Position numbers and translations under genes: made by a program | NCBI RefSeq assembly: GCF_001976065.1 | Contig: NZ_MNAH01000002.1 | Coordinates: forward strand, 895,386-959,385 | Direction of reading: 5' to 3' | Length of the DNA stretch: 64,000 nt | Source: Pseudomonas putida | GTDB lineage: Bacteria; Pseudomonadota; Gammaproteobacteria; Pseudomonadales; Pseudomonadaceae | Shown here: in pieces, positions 25,938 through 35,906 of the stretch | Numbering within the stretch: position 1 is the stretch's first letter | How the letters are laid out: every line of letters begins with the position of its first letter | Notes under the pieces: model-generated | Database searches by the model: none | Told to the model about the DNA's origin: nothing | The model's input: the letters and a program-made list of their open reading frames with translations, nothing else

Positions 25938-27041
25938 TTACAACCGAATCACATGCCCCACCACCGGCGCGACCTCTCCATGAAACAAACGGGAAATAAC
26001 CGCCTGGGCCGCCTCGTAACCCTGACTCTCCACCACCTCCAGCAACGGCGATTCTCCGGCCGTCACCTTCTGGAAAAACGCCAGCAACCCCTCACCGATG
26101 TGCTGACTGACACCTTCCGGCCCCCAATCGGCATTGCGTTTACGGATCTGGATTGGCGCAAAGAAGAACACCGGTTGCGGCCCCTCGATAGCCGTCAACC
26201 GGGCCTCATCGGTGCTCTGTGCCGAGCCGGCAAAGCAGCTGTAGACCAACCGCCCGGCAAAATGCCGGTGCACCCGGTCACGCAGATCCAGGTCGCCGGA
26301 AAAATCCACATACAGCGTAGGACGGTCATTGGGCAGGCTCGCCAGCTCCGCGTAAGACACCACTCGCTGGTAACAACCGAGGGCCTCGACAAAGGCTTTA
26401 TTGCCGGCCGAGGTCAGTGCTACCCGTTCCAGCTCGGGATGATCACCCAGACAGGCTGCGCTGCCGTAGGCGGTTTTGCTCGAAGCGCTGGAGAACACCA
26501 GTCGGGTTGCGCCGAAGAACTGCTTGTCCTGCAAAAAGTCTGCGAGCATTGAAGAGGTCAGGAACAGCGGCTTGAGCAAAATCTGCAGGTTTTCGGTTGC
26601 CGGGCTGTAGTACGAATCCCAGCTGCAACGGGTGTATTGGTTGTATGCCGAGGTCAACCCGAGTCGATGCTCGGCACCGTCGTAGAAACCACGCTCGGTG
26701 ACCCGCTCGGGGCGCATCCAAAGATGACTGGCTAGCGGAAAGTACCCGTAGAAGCGCTCCCCGACCTTGATGCCCGTCACCTCAGAGGCCACGACGTCGG
26801 CAAAGCCCCAGGCTGGGACATGCCCCCAGTCCGGCAAACCTGTAGGAAAAAATCCCCAGTAGTTCATCGAATGGCCATAGGCGGCGTAGGTAATGTTGTT
26901 GGTCGTCAGCGCGCAACGGTCAATCTTCAGAATCACCTCGCCGACTGCCGGGATCAGGCTTCGTTGCACTCGTTCGATCCGGCTTTGGTCAAGGGCGTTT
27001 TTACGGGTTATCAGCCGTGTTACCGTACTTGAACTTTGCAT
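25938..27041 (-). CDS. DUF2855 protein (MDR-like oxidoreductase relative)
   Basis: 367 aa matching the DUF2855 family by its overall layout. An N-terminal part resembles the start of medium-chain dehydrogenases (VGEVILKIDRCALTTNNITYA), a central part has a Rossmann-like segment (LVFSSASSKTAYGSAACL), and YVDFSGD occurs later. No zinc-binding cysteine set is seen and the substrate is unknown. The ATG at 27041 follows GGAGACTGGAAAG. Divergent from a TetR regulator 56 bases away, which probably controls it. Confidence 0.8.
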   Translation of the reverse strand: MQSSSTVTRLITRKNALDQSRIERVQRSLIPAVGEVILKIDRCALTTNNITYAAYGHSMNYWGFFPTGLPDWGHVPAWGFADVVASEVTGIKVGERFYGYFPLASHLWMRPERVTERGFYDGAEHRLGLTSAYNQYTRCSWDSYYSPATENLQILLKPLFLTSSMLADFLQDKQFFGATRLVFSSASSKTAYGSAACLGDHPELERVALTSAGNKAFVEALGCYQRVVSYAELASLPNDRPTLYVDFSGDLDLRDRVHRHFAGRLVYSCFAGSAQSTDEARLTAIEGPQPVFFFAPIQIRKRNADWGPEGVSQHIGEGLLAFFQKVTAGESPLLEVVESQGYEAAQAVISRLFHGEVAPVVGHVIRL

Positions 27042-27097
27042 CTTTCCAGTCTCCTGCTGCGCAAGTGTGGCGGGTAGCACCAGAGTAATGGCAGCCG

Positions 27098-27757
27098 ATG
27101 AAGAGCGGGTTCGGAAACTCCAAGGGCGGCGAGCCCACCGTCAATCCCCGGGCAAAACCGCTGAAACGGCCGAGCCAGGCCCGGGCGATTTTCACCGTCG
27201 AAGCGATTTACCAGGCTTTTGTTCGGATTTGGCAGAGAAATGGCTGGTCCGGCTTGACCACCCGGGAGGTGGCCCTGGAAGCTGGCGTAGCGATTGGCAC
27301 GCTGTATGACTATTTCCCGAGCAAGGAGGCTTTGCTGTCCGGTTACATACGGCATCAACTGGATGCCCTGTTACGGCACCTGGATGAATCCGTTGTCAAA
27401 GCGAATGACCTGGACTGGCCGACCCGGATCAAACGCCTCATCTACATGACCTGCAATCCCTTTGATGCTCGCCAGCCCCTGTTCAACCATGCCGTGTCGC
27501 TCATCGAACACCAGATCGCCGAGCCGAAACATCATCGAAGGGTGTTCGACGAACTGTCACGAAAATGGCGTGAAGCGTTCGCGGCCTGTACCGACTTGCC
27601 AGTACAGCCCTCCCAGGCAACGATCGATGCCTGGGTCATCATGGCTTGGGGTGGACGGCGTTACTGCGTCACCGCGCAACCTGCGGCGGCGCAAACCGCC
27701 GCATGGTTGTCGGAAATGGAAACGCTGATCTGTGGCCGACTGGCCAGCGCTATGTAA
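27098..27757 (+). CDS. TetR/AcrR-family regulator
   Basis: 219 aa. The N-terminal helix-turn-helix is clear (LTTREVALEAGVAIGTLYDY, then FPSKEALL), preceded by a basic arm. The C-terminal ligand domain shows no close similarity I recognise. It is divergent from the DUF2855 gene with a short shared promoter region, so it probably represses that gene. No clear operator palindrome was found in the 56-base gap. Confidence 0.88.
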   Translation: MKSGFGNSKGGEPTVNPRAKPLKRPSQARAIFTVEAIYQAFVRIWQRNGWSGLTTREVALEAGVAIGTLYDYFPSKEALLSGYIRHQLDALLRHLDESVVKANDLDWPTRIKRLIYMTCNPFDARQPLFNHAVSLIEHQIAEPKHHRRVFDELSRKWREAFAACTDLPVQPSQATIDAWVIMAWGGRRYCVTAQPAAAQTAAWLSEMETLICGRLASAM

Positions 27758-27766
27758 TCCCAGCCA

Positions 27767-28327
27767 TCAAAGCTTTTTGTGCTGTTCGACCCACTTCCCG
27801 TAGGCATCGATAAACTTTTGCAGGAACGGCCTGACCGATTCGGACAGGTTGCCCGCCTCGTCAAACGCCGAACCGGCGCCACCCAGGTAGGCTTCCGGCT
27901 GCTGCATCATCGGCACATCGAGAAACACCATGGACTGGCGCAGGTTATGGTTTGCACCGAACCCACCGACCGCACCCGGCGAAACACTGATCACTGCCCC
28001 CGGCTTGCCACTCCAGGCACTCTTGCCATAGGGCCGCGAACCCACGTCAATGGCGTTTTTCAACGGGGCCGGCACTGAACGGTTGTATTCCGGGGTGACG
28101 AACAGCACTGCGTCGGATGAACTGACTTGTTGTCGGAAAGTACTGTAGGCTGCCGGCGGTGAAGCACCATCGATGTCTTCGTTGTAGAGCGGCAGATCAC
28201 CGATTTCGACGATGTTCAGCTTGAGGTTGGCCGGCGCCAGATCCGCCAGCGCGAGGGCGACCTTGCGGTTGATCGATGCTTTGCGCAGGCTGCCAACCAC
28301 TACGGCGATGTTATAGACGTTGCTCAT
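27767..28327 (-). CDS. NAD(P)H-dependent FMN reductase (ChrR-like)
   Basis: 186 aa flavodoxin-like reductase. GSLRKASINRK binds the FMN phosphate, and the TPEYNRSVPAPLKNAID segment is the family signature. Enzymes of this group reduce quinones, chromate and azo dyes, often as an oxidative-stress defence. The gene is tail-to-tail with the TetR gene, nine bases apart, and does not share its operon. Confidence 0.88.
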   Translation of the reverse strand: MSNVYNIAVVVGSLRKASINRKVALALADLAPANLKLNIVEIGDLPLYNEDIDGASPPAAYSTFRQQVSSSDAVLFVTPEYNRSVPAPLKNAIDVGSRPYGKSAWSGKPGAVISVSPGAVGGFGANHNLRQSMVFLDVPMMQQPEAYLGGAGSAFDEAGNLSESVRPFLQKFIDAYGKWVEQHKKL

Positions 28328-28510
28328 GGATGACTCTCGATTGTCCGTGGGAGGAGCCTGTAGTTATAGATGATCAGGCGAGAGTTCAACCAATGAATGC
28401 GGGTATATCGCGTCCTGATTATATTTTTTTTGTGCAGGAAAACTTACCGTACTCGATGGCGGTCTATCCAACCGCACATTGAGTGATTTATCTCCAGAGG
28501 TTCTAAACAG

Positions 28511-28744
28511 ATGGCAGCAGTACTCGTCGGTCAGTTCCATGCAAGAGACGCGGAAGGCCGCATTTATTCCGTACATGAGTTCCAGGAATCCACCCCGCCG
28601 GTAGACGGTTTTGCCGGTTCGACGCCCGTCACCACCTACAAGCTGGCCATTGGCGATCGCGTGAACAAGCTCGATGAAAACGAATTCATGCTGGTGCAGT
28701 CGGGCGTGACCATCACCCGCGAACCGGTAAACGTCGTTTCATAA
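28511..28744 (+). CDS. Small conserved-looking protein, 77 aa, unknown
   Basis: 77 aa soluble protein with no signal peptide, beginning MAAVLVGQFHARDAEG and containing a repeated beta-strand pattern (YKLAIGDRVNKLDENEFML), so a small beta-barrel or cold-shock-sized domain is possible. A CCAGAGG ribosome binding site precedes it. The 183 bases upstream are AT-richer and hold its promoter. Family not recognised; context (FMN reductase, LysR) gives no function. Confidence 0.65.
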   Translation: MAAVLVGQFHARDAEGRIYSVHEFQESTPPVDGFAGSTPVTTYKLAIGDRVNKLDENEFMLVQSGVTITREPVNVVS

Positions 28745-28832
28745 CTCGATGTTATGAGCAGAAGGCAGATGCGCAGACTTGGGTTAGGATTCAGTTGCTG
28801 ACTCCTTCACCTGCTGAACATGGACTTCACGC

Positions 28833-29726
28833 ATGCGCTTACGCCATATCGAAGTGATCCAGGCGCTCCTGCAGACCGGTCACCTGGGCACCGCCGCCGA
28901 ATGGCTGCAGTTGCCGGTGGCCGAAGTCGAACGCATCTTGCGTGACGCCGAGGATCAGTTGGGTTTCATGCTGTTTGCCAGTGTTCGCGGGCGCCTGCAG
29001 GCCACACGTGAAGCGCGGGAGTTGCAGGTTGAAATCACCCGTGTCTACGATGCCCTCGAACCGCTGCAGCGCCTGGCCAATAGCCTGCGGCAATACCTGG
29101 CGCCACCGCTGCGCATCATCTGCACCCCGCCCCTGGCCCAGCATCTGTTGCCGCAAAGCATCGCTGCCCTGCGCCGACGCCTGCCCGACGCACCTTGCAC
29201 CCTCTTGAGTCAACCCACCCGCGACATCGTCCGAAGCCTGCTGCTGCGCGAAAGCGATCTGGGCCTGAGCCTGCATGATCCTGATCACGCCGATATTCAT
29301 TGCCAGCCGATCGCCCAGGGCAAGCTGCAACTGCTCGCCCCCCACGGCTGGCTGCAACCCAAACAGAAATACATCTCGCTACAGGACCTGGCCGGTCAGG
29401 CGATGGTGGGCCTGGAAGGCCATGACCCGCTCAGCCCGGCACTTGAACACAAACTGCATGCCCTGCGGCCGGCCCCGGTCATACAGACCCGGGTGCAGAC
29501 TCACCAGATGATGCGCAGCATGGTCGAGGCCGGCGAAGGCCTGGCCATTGTCGACCCCTTCACCGCCCTCGGCGCCAAAGGGTCCGGACTCGATGCCTGC
29601 CCGCTGGCACCGGCCGTACCGGTCAGCCTTTATGCCCTGACGCTGAAGAACGGCGAACCCTCGCCCGCCGTCCAGGCGTTGCTAACGATCATCACGGAAC
29701 AAGCCGCGGTGATGTTGGCGAACTGA
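28833..29726 (+). CDS. LysR-family transcriptional regulator
   Basis: 297 aa. N-terminal helix-turn-helix (MRLRHIEVIQALLQTGHLGT) followed by a LysR substrate-binding domain (PPLRIICTPPLAQHLLPQSI ... RVQTHQMMRSMVEAGEGLAI). The N-terminus is less conserved than usual after the first helix (AAEWLQLPVAEVERILRDAE), so DNA binding may be atypical. Its 3' end overlaps the 3' end of the GNAT gene by about 35 bases on opposite strands. Target unknown; it may act on an unlinked locus. Confidence 0.85.
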   Translation: MRLRHIEVIQALLQTGHLGTAAEWLQLPVAEVERILRDAEDQLGFMLFASVRGRLQATREARELQVEITRVYDALEPLQRLANSLRQYLAPPLRIICTPPLAQHLLPQSIAALRRRLPDAPCTLLSQPTRDIVRSLLLRESDLGLSLHDPDHADIHCQPIAQGKLQLLAPHGWLQPKQKYISLQDLAGQAMVGLEGHDPLSPALEHKLHALRPAPVIQTRVQTHQMMRSMVEAGEGLAIVDPFTALGAKGSGLDACPLAPAVPVSLYALTLKNGEPSPAVQALLTIITEQAAVMLAN

Positions 29727-30306
29727 TCGGGTGTTCCAGTGGGTTGTCGAACAATCGATACCAGAACAGCGCCACTTCGGCAGTGTTGGGATCAATACCC
29801 CGATAACGCAGATGGTCAATGCCGCCGACCACGTAACCGCAACGCTCGTATAACCGGCAGGCACCCAGGTTGTTGTTCTGGGTTTCGAGCATGATGCCAG
29901 GCAGTTTCTTCTTGCGACTCCAGAACTGCGCCACATCCAGCAACGCCTTGGCCACACCGTGTCGCCTGGCCGGTGCATGCACCGCCAGTTCGTCGATATG
30001 GGCAAAGCCATTCCAATTGGTACTGATCACCAGGTGGCCCACGGGTTCATCGTCCAGGTACGCCATGAAAATCGCACTGTCGGGGGCATCGCGAAAGCTG
30101 CTGAACTCCTCCGGATCGATGCCATAGCACTTGCGATAAGGGGTGATTGGCGTGACCCGCCACTGCTCCACGGGGTGTCCTATTGCGGGAGTACCGTAGG
30201 CGGCGACTTCAAAACTGAAATCACTGCCCCAGATGTAGGCGGCAAAGCCCTCGTCGGCCACACGCACCGACAGCCCTGGGTAATTCGGATTCATGACCGG
30301 TTGCAT
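29692..30306 (-). CDS. GNAT-family N-acetyltransferase
   Basis: 204 aa. The acetyl-CoA site is visible as AVHAPARRHGVAKALLD (R-x-x-G/A pattern), followed by ETQNNNLGACRLYERCGYVV. The ATG at 30306 is chosen because GAGGA lies 11 bases upstream; ATG codons at 30324 (overlapping the ldcA stop as ATGA) and 30294 are alternatives. It lies just downstream of ldcA, so acetylation of a diamine or amino acid is plausible, but that is inference. Confidence 0.82.
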   Translation of the reverse strand: MQPVMNPNYPGLSVRVADEGFAAYIWGSDFSFEVAAYGTPAIGHPVEQWRVTPITPYRKCYGIDPEEFSSFRDAPDSAIFMAYLDDEPVGHLVISTNWNGFAHIDELAVHAPARRHGVAKALLDVAQFWSRKKKLPGIMLETQNNNLGACRLYERCGYVVGGIDHLRYRGIDPNTAEVALFWYRLFDNPLEHPISSPTSPRLVP

Positions 30307-30320
30307 ACTGGGAAAGGTCC

Positions 30321-32576
30321 TCATTCCTTGATGCAATCGACGGTGTAGTGCCGTCCATTGCCCTCGTCTTCGTGTTGCAATCCATGCACGTCAGCGACGA
30401 AACCCGGGAAGCTGCTGTCGAACGTGCGAGCAAACGCCAGGTAGTCGATGATCGAGCGGGTCGCCTCGGTAAATCGCTCGCCGGGCATGATCAACGGAAT
30501 GCCCGGCGGGTATGGCACCAGCATGACGGCTGCGATGCGCCCCTGCAGGGCATCGATCGAGACCGCTTCGACTTCGCCACGTACTAACTGATCATAGGCG
30601 TCCGCCGGCTTCATGGCGATTTGCGGCAGCACCGTGTACATCCGCTTGAGGTGCTTGGCCGTGGCATTACTGCGATAACAGGCGTGCAACTGATCGCACA
30701 GGTCACGCAAGCCCATGCCCTGATAGCGCGCACCATGCTGCTGCGCGACGCAAGGCAGGCAGCTGGCCAGGCTGACGTTGGCGTCGTAGCTGCGCTTGAA
30801 CTCCAGCAGCTCGGTCAGCAGCGTGCTCCACTTGCCCTTGGTGATGCCCATCGAGAACAACACCAGGAACGAATAAAGCCCGGTCTTTTCGACTACCAGC
30901 CCGCGCTCCCAAAGAAACTTGCTGACCACCGCCGCCGGAATTCCGCGTTCGCTGAGCGCGCCGCCCGCGGTCAGGCCCGGCATCACCAGGCTGACCTTGA
31001 TCGGATCGAGCAAGACATAATCATCGCTCACCTCGCCAAAGCCGTGCCAGTCATCCGCCGGGTGCAATAGCCAGTCCGCGGTCACCACCCGGTCTATACC
31101 TTCCACCGACGGCGGCTGCCAGATGGAAAACCACCAATCGTCGGCGGCGATGTGCTGGCGCAGATTGGCCAGGGCCCGGCGAAAACTCAGGGCTTCGTCG
31201 AACATTTCCTGCAACAGTGAACGCCCGGCCCCGCCCTCCATCATCGCCGACGCCACATCCAGCGAAGCGATGATGCCGTACTGTGGCGACGTGGAAATGT
31301 GCATCATGAAGGCTTCGTTGAATCGATCGCGGTCCAGCTGCCGGGCGCCACCGTCCTGCACATGAATCATCGACGCCTGGCTGAAGGCCGCCAGCAACTT
31401 GTGCGTGGAATGGGTAGTGAATACCAGCGGACTGTCTTCACTGCGCGACGTGCCCATGCCGTAGCGCCCGGCAAAGAACTCATGGAACGCCGCGTAGGCG
31501 TACCAGGCCTCGTCAAAGTGCAAGACCTCGACACTGTTGCCCAACTGCTGCTTGATCAGCTCGGCGTTGTAGCAGAGGCCGTCATAGGTCGAATTGGTCA
31601 CCACCGCCAGCTTGACCTTTGGCGCGCGGCCCCGGGTCAATGGACTGGCGTCGATCTTGGCCTGGATCGATTCGCGGCTGAACTCGCTCAGTGGAATCGG
31701 CCCGATGATCCCCAGCTCGTTGCGCTCCGGGCACAGATACAGCGGGATGGCACCGGTCATGATGATCGAGTGCAACACCGACTTGTGGCAATTGCGGTCG
31801 ACCAGCACCAGGTCGTCACGAGCGACCATGGAGTGCCAGACGATCTTGTTCGCAGTCGAGGTGCCGTTGATCACGAAGAAGGTGTGATCGGCGCCGAAGT
31901 TACGGGCCGCACGCGCCTCCGCCTCGGCCAGGGGCCCGGTGTGGTCCAGCAGCGAGCCCAGTTCCGGCACCGATACCGATAAATCCGAACGCAGGGTGTT
32001 TTCCCCGAAAAACTGGTGGAACGCCTGCCCCACCGGGCTTTTGTGATACGCCACCCCTCCGCCGTGACCGGGCGTGTGCCAGGAATAGTTGGAATCCGCG
32101 GTGTGCTGCACCAACGCCTTGAAGAATGGCGGCAGCAAGCCATCCAGGTACTTGCGCGCGGCTCGCGCCACCTGGCGTGCAAGGAAAGGTACGGTGTCTT
32201 CGAACAGGTAGAGGATACCGCGCAACTGGTTGAGCTCGGCCATGGCATCGGCAGGTGCGTTTTCCAGGGTCACTTGCTCACCCAGGGCGAAGATGGGCAA
32301 ATCCGGCGCGCGCACCCTCGCCAGCCCGATCAGCTCGGCCATATTCTGTAACAGATGCGAATGAGCACTGGCGTCTTCTGCCGCAATCAGCATGCACGAA
32401 AGGCCGTGATGGGTCGAAGCCACCAGCCTGCCTTCGGTGTAATCCATCGCCGAGACGATACTGAAACCTTCCTGCTCCAGCTCCCTGGCGATACCCCGCA
32501 CGCGATCGCCAGCGACGGTGTCGGCCTTGATGTCGCGATGGACGATCAGGACCGGGAATTTCAGATCTTTATACAT
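30321..32576 (-). CDS. ldcA: Lysine decarboxylase (Orn/Lys/Arg decarboxylase class)
   Basis: 751 aa fold-type I PLP decarboxylase with an N-terminal wing/receiver-like domain, the PLP core and a C-terminal domain. The PLP-binding Lys is in FTTHSTHKLLAAFSQASMIH; NGTSTANKIVWHSM and HFDEAWYAYAAFH are also typical. In P. aeruginosa the equivalent gene near dnaQ and rnhA is LdcA, which makes cadaverine from lysine. The gene order here (dnaQ, rnhA, methyltransferase, gloB on one side) supports the same assignment. A GNAT gene follows directly. Confidence 0.9.
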   Translation of the reverse strand: MYKDLKFPVLIVHRDIKADTVAGDRVRGIARELEQEGFSIVSAMDYTEGRLVASTHHGLSCMLIAAEDASAHSHLLQNMAELIGLARVRAPDLPIFALGEQVTLENAPADAMAELNQLRGILYLFEDTVPFLARQVARAARKYLDGLLPPFFKALVQHTADSNYSWHTPGHGGGVAYHKSPVGQAFHQFFGENTLRSDLSVSVPELGSLLDHTGPLAEAEARAARNFGADHTFFVINGTSTANKIVWHSMVARDDLVLVDRNCHKSVLHSIIMTGAIPLYLCPERNELGIIGPIPLSEFSRESIQAKIDASPLTRGRAPKVKLAVVTNSTYDGLCYNAELIKQQLGNSVEVLHFDEAWYAYAAFHEFFAGRYGMGTSRSEDSPLVFTTHSTHKLLAAFSQASMIHVQDGGARQLDRDRFNEAFMMHISTSPQYGIIASLDVASAMMEGGAGRSLLQEMFDEALSFRRALANLRQHIAADDWWFSIWQPPSVEGIDRVVTADWLLHPADDWHGFGEVSDDYVLLDPIKVSLVMPGLTAGGALSERGIPAAVVSKFLWERGLVVEKTGLYSFLVLFSMGITKGKWSTLLTELLEFKRSYDANVSLASCLPCVAQQHGARYQGMGLRDLCDQLHACYRSNATAKHLKRMYTVLPQIAMKPADAYDQLVRGEVEAVSIDALQGRIAAVMLVPYPPGIPLIMPGERFTEATRSIIDYLAFARTFDSSFPGFVADVHGLQHEDEGNGRHYTVDCIKE

Positions 32577-32699
32577 GGTGCTCAGTGTCCTGAGGCGGCA
32601 GGCTAGAGACTGCCAATCACCTCAGGGTAGAGGGTTGGAGCGGATGTGGCGAGTTCGACGCACTGAAATGGGTCAGCTGCGCCTTATCAAGGGCAGGAT

Positions 32700-33458
32700 C
32701 TACGCCGAGGCCTTGGCCTCTGCCAACTGCAGCCACAGCGCCGGCCCACCGGCGGACTTGCTGATGATTTCCAGGCGAGCCATGTGCTGGGCCAGGTCCT
32801 CTTCACTGGCGCGAATGATGCGCGTTGGCTGGCGGTCGGCTGGCAGGCGGCGGATTTCCGTGGCGGAGTTGTCCGCCCCCTCACCCGAGCCATTGCCGTC
32901 CGAGGCATTGCCCGCCAGGGACAGGCTGGTCTGGCCGCCGGTCATGGTCAGGTAGACGTCGGCCAGGATCTCGGAGTCGAGCAAGGCGCCGTGCAGCTCA
33001 CGGCCGGAGTTGTCGACGCCATAGCGCTTGCACAAGGCATCGAGGCTGTTGCGCTGCCCTGGGTGACGTTCCCGGGCCATCAACAGGGTGTCGAGGATCG
33101 AGCAGTGTTGCGTGATGTCCGCACGATCGTGCTGGCCCATCAGGGCAAATTCGTTGTTGATGAAGCCAACGTCGAACGCCGCGTTATGGATGATCAGCTG
33201 CGCGCCCTTGATGAACTCGAAGAACTCTTCGGCCACCTCGGCGAAGCGCGGCTTGCCCACCAGGAACTCGTTGGTGATGCCGTGGACGCCGATGGCACCT
33301 TCGTCACTTTCGCGATCCGGTTGCAGGTAAACGTGAAAATGCCGGCCGGTCAGGCGCCGACCGACCAACTCGACACAACCGATTTCGATAATCCGGTGGC
33401 CGTCGGTCACCGGCATGCCGGTGGTTTCGGTATCGAGTACAACGGATCTGGTGGCCAT
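32700..33458 (-). CDS. dnaQ: DNA polymerase III epsilon subunit
   Basis: 252 aa DEDDh 3'-5' exonuclease that proofreads for the replicative polymerase. Exo I is LDTETTGM near the N-terminus, Exo II lies in LIIHNAAFDVGFIN, and Exo III is in HGALLDSEILADVY; the Pro/Ala-poor C-terminal tail binds the alpha subunit. The ATG at 33458 is used. Downstream of rnhA on the same strand, with a REP pair between them. Confidence 0.96.
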   Translation of the reverse strand: MATRSVVLDTETTGMPVTDGHRIIEIGCVELVGRRLTGRHFHVYLQPDRESDEGAIGVHGITNEFLVGKPRFAEVAEEFFEFIKGAQLIIHNAAFDVGFINNEFALMGQHDRADITQHCSILDTLLMARERHPGQRNSLDALCKRYGVDNSGRELHGALLDSEILADVYLTMTGGQTSLSLAGNASDGNGSGEGADNSATEIRRLPADRQPTRIIRASEEDLAQHMARLEIISKSAGGPALWLQLAEAKASA

Positions 33459-33547
33459 CGGGTGCTCAGCTCTCAATCGGTCAATCGTGCAAAAGCGGCG
33501 ATGTTAACACGCCTGCCGGGGTCTTTCAGATAGAGCGTGTCGCCCCC

Positions 33548-33639
33548 TTCGCGAGCAAGCCCGCTCCCACACTGGATCGCTGGGGAGTGCAAGATTTGCG
33601 CTCAAGGAGATCAAATGTGGGAGCGGGCTTGCTCGCGAA
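33548..33639. repeat. REP pair, tail-to-tail
   Basis: TTCGCG...CCCACA then TGTGGG...CGAA, GGGCTTGC subtype, between rnhA and dnaQ (both minus strand). Confidence 0.9.
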
Positions 33640-33671
33640 GGTCGCGACTCGGTGCATCGGTCGAGCTCAAA

Positions 33672-34124
33672 TCACGCCTGCTTGAAGCCGCGCACTTCAT
33701 CCACGCCACGGTTGGCCAGTTGGTCGGCCCGTTCGTTGCCGTGATGGCCAATGTGCCCACGTACCCATTTCCAGGTGACGTTATGGCGATTGACCTGCTC
33801 GTCGAGCAACTTCCACAGGTCGGCGTTTTTAACCGGCTCTTTCGCGGCGGTTTTCCAGCCGCGCTTTTTCCAGTTGGCCATCCACTCGTTGATGCCTTTC
33901 ATCACGTATTGGGAGTCGGTTACCAGCAATACGTCGCACGATCGCTTGAGTTCTTCCAGGCCGCGAATCGCGCCCATCAGTTCCATGCGGTTGTTGGTGG
34001 TGTTGGCTTCGCCGCCCCAAAGTTCCTTCTCGACCCCCTTGCACACCAGCAATGCGCCCCATCCGCCAGGACCAGGGTTGCCCTTGCAGGCGCCATCGGT
34101 GAAGAGTTCTACGCTATCGCTCAT
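33672..34124 (-). CDS. rnhA: Ribonuclease HI
   Basis: 150 aa. Cleaves RNA in RNA-DNA hybrids. All four catalytic carboxylates are in their usual places: [32 protein letters not shown] and NERADQLAN. Length is typical. It is the middle gene of the methyltransferase-rnhA-dnaQ row. Confidence 0.97.
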   Translation of the reverse strand: MSDSVELFTDGACKGNPGPGGWGALLVCKGVEKELWGGEANTTNNRMELMGAIRGLEELKRSCDVLLVTDSQYVMKGINEWMANWKKRGWKTAAKEPVKNADLWKLLDEQVNRHNVTWKWVRGHIGHHGNERADQLANRGVDEVRGFKQA

Positions 34125-34215
34125 GCCAATCTATCCAGAAAAATACAGTGGCTCGCCAATCGATGATCGACGACGCCCAGGACCGGGTTTTACCCCGGCC
34201 GGAAAAAAGGGAGTA

Positions 34216-34974
34216 TCACGGTTCGATGTTGCGACGATTGACCTTGGCCATCGGCAACGGGATCAGCTTGCCCATCGGCTCGCGACGTTCCTGACGGACT
34301 GGCCGCAGGCCCACCACGATCTTGCGCGCGACCAATAGATAGAAGCCGCCACCGCCCAGTTGCCAGTCACCGGCCTTGCGCTCCCAACCGGCCAGACGAG
34401 TCTGCCAGGTGGGCGAAGCCAGCGGCGGACGATAGCACCCGAAGCGGCGTTTCTCCAGCGCGAACCCCAGCAGGTTCAACCAGTCGGCCACCCGCGACGG
34501 GGATATGCAGCGCGCTTTGCGCAAGCCGTCATGGGCAAATACGTGACGCAACCCCCAGGTGCTCCAGGGATTGATGCCGATGATCAGCAAGTGCCCACCT
34601 GGCCGCACACTGCTCGCCGCCTCGCGCAGCAAACCGTGGGGCGACAGGCAGAAATCCAGCCCGTGCTGCAGCACCACCACATCGGCGGCATGCTCACTGA
34701 GCGGCCAGGCCTGTTCCTCGCAGACGATCTCGACCCCGGGCAACGGCGCACCCAGGCGCACGTTGCGCTGCACCTGCGGCGCCGACGGCGGCGTCTGGGC
34801 CGACGGCCCGTAATGCACCAGGTAGCCACCGAAGAAGCGCCCCAGCTCGTCTTCGAGCATGCGCCGTTCTTCATCCAGCAGCAATTGCCCGAGGGGGCCG
34901 GACAGCCACTCACGGGCTGCGCTGATCAACGCCAGCCAGTCAGGATCAGCCTGAGCGAACGCTTTATCGGTCAT
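34216..34974 (-). CDS. Class I SAM-dependent methyltransferase
   Basis: 252 aa. The SAM-binding core is partly degenerate in the first motif, but the post-I region ([20 protein letters not shown]), the [12 protein letters not shown] strand and [17 protein letters not shown] are typical of this Pseudomonas family next to gloB. The target is unknown. The ATG at 34974 has GGAG seven bases upstream; a TTG at 34986 is less likely. Divergent from gloB. Confidence 0.85.
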   Translation of the reverse strand: MTDKAFAQADPDWLALISAAREWLSGPLGQLLLDEERRMLEDELGRFFGGYLVHYGPSAQTPPSAPQVQRNVRLGAPLPGVEIVCEEQAWPLSEHAADVVVLQHGLDFCLSPHGLLREAASSVRPGGHLLIIGINPWSTWGLRHVFAHDGLRKARCISPSRVADWLNLLGFALEKRRFGCYRPPLASPTWQTRLAGWERKAGDWQLGGGGFYLLVARKIVVGLRPVRQERREPMGKLIPLPMAKVNRRNIEP

Positions 34975-35039
34975 TGCATTCTCCAACGCGCCAGGAAGTT
35001 CTAAGATGCGCCATTGTTTTCCGCTTGGCGAATCCGACG

Positions 35040-35807
35040 ATGATACAGATCACTGCCCTGCCCGCCTTCACCGACAACTACATCTGGTTGTTACAAGATC
35101 CCCGTACCCACCGCTGTGCGGTGGTCGATCCGGGCGATGCCGCGCCAGTACAAGCCTGGCTCAAGGACAACCCGCAATGGACCTTGAGCGATATTCTGAT
35201 CACTCACCACCACCATGACCATGTCGGCGGCGTCGAAGCGCTGAAGAAAGCGACAGACGCGACCGTCTACGGCCCGGCCAGCGAAAACATCCCGGCGCGG
35301 GACGTGGCCCTCGAGGACAACGATCGCATCAATGTGCTAGGCCATGATTTCGACATCATCGCTGTTCCCGGCCATACCCTGGGACACATTGCCTATTATC
35401 ACACCGGCCTGCTGTTTTGTGGCGACACCCTCTTCGCCGCCGGCTGCGGGCGCCTGTTCGAAGGCACGCCAAGGCAAATGTACAGCTCGTTGTCGCGCCT
35501 CGCCGCCCTGCCCGGGGAAACGCAGGTGTTCTGTACCCATGAGTACACCCTGAGCAATCTGCGCTTCGCTGTCGCGGTCGAGCCCGGCAACGTCGACACC
35601 CTCGAACGCCTGGCCAGCGTGACCCGCCAGCGGGAAGCCGGGGTCATCACGCTGCCCTCCACGGTGGCCCTGGAAAAGCGTACAAATCCGTTTTTGCGCA
35701 CCGGCGAAACATCCGTTAAAGAAAAAGCGGATGAACGGACCGGCACCGATAACTCCGCGCCCGATATGGTTTTTGCTGCGCTAAGGGCCTGGAAAGATAC
35801 GTTCTGA
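35040..35807 (+). CDS. gloB: Hydroxyacylglutathione hydrolase (glyoxalase II)
   Basis: 255 aa metallo-beta-lactamase-fold enzyme that hydrolyses S-lactoylglutathione in methylglyoxal detoxification. The binuclear metal site [10 protein letters not shown] is intact, followed by [16 protein letters not shown] and FCTHEYT. The ATG at 35040 begins the family's usual [17 protein letters not shown]; the longer frame upstream overlaps the divergent methyltransferase. A glyoxalase-like VOC protein is encoded at 47.1 kb but need not be its partner. Confidence 0.96.
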   Translation: MIQITALPAFTDNYIWLLQDPRTHRCAVVDPGDAAPVQAWLKDNPQWTLSDILITHHHHDHVGGVEALKKATDATVYGPASENIPARDVALEDNDRINVLGHDFDIIAVPGHTLGHIAYYHTGLLFCGDTLFAAGCGRLFEGTPRQMYSSLSRLAALPGETQVFCTHEYTLSNLRFAVAVEPGNVDTLERLASVTRQREAGVITLPSTVALEKRTNPFLRTGETSVKEKADERTGTDNSAPDMVFAALRAWKDTF

Positions 35808-35841
35808 GCTGTTTGCACGATGGTCCAAAAACTCTGAAAGG

Positions 35842-35870
35842 TTGACCGCAGAGGGTGCGCTTTCTAGAAT
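35842..35870 (+). promoter_or_regulatory. Sigma70 promoter of mltD
   Basis: TTGACC, exactly 17 bases, TAGAAT, about 37 bases before the mltD ATG. A close match to consensus with ideal spacing. Confidence 0.75.
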
Positions 35871-35906
35871 CGCCCGACATTTTTGCCCGGAACTTACTTC
35901 CAGCCA

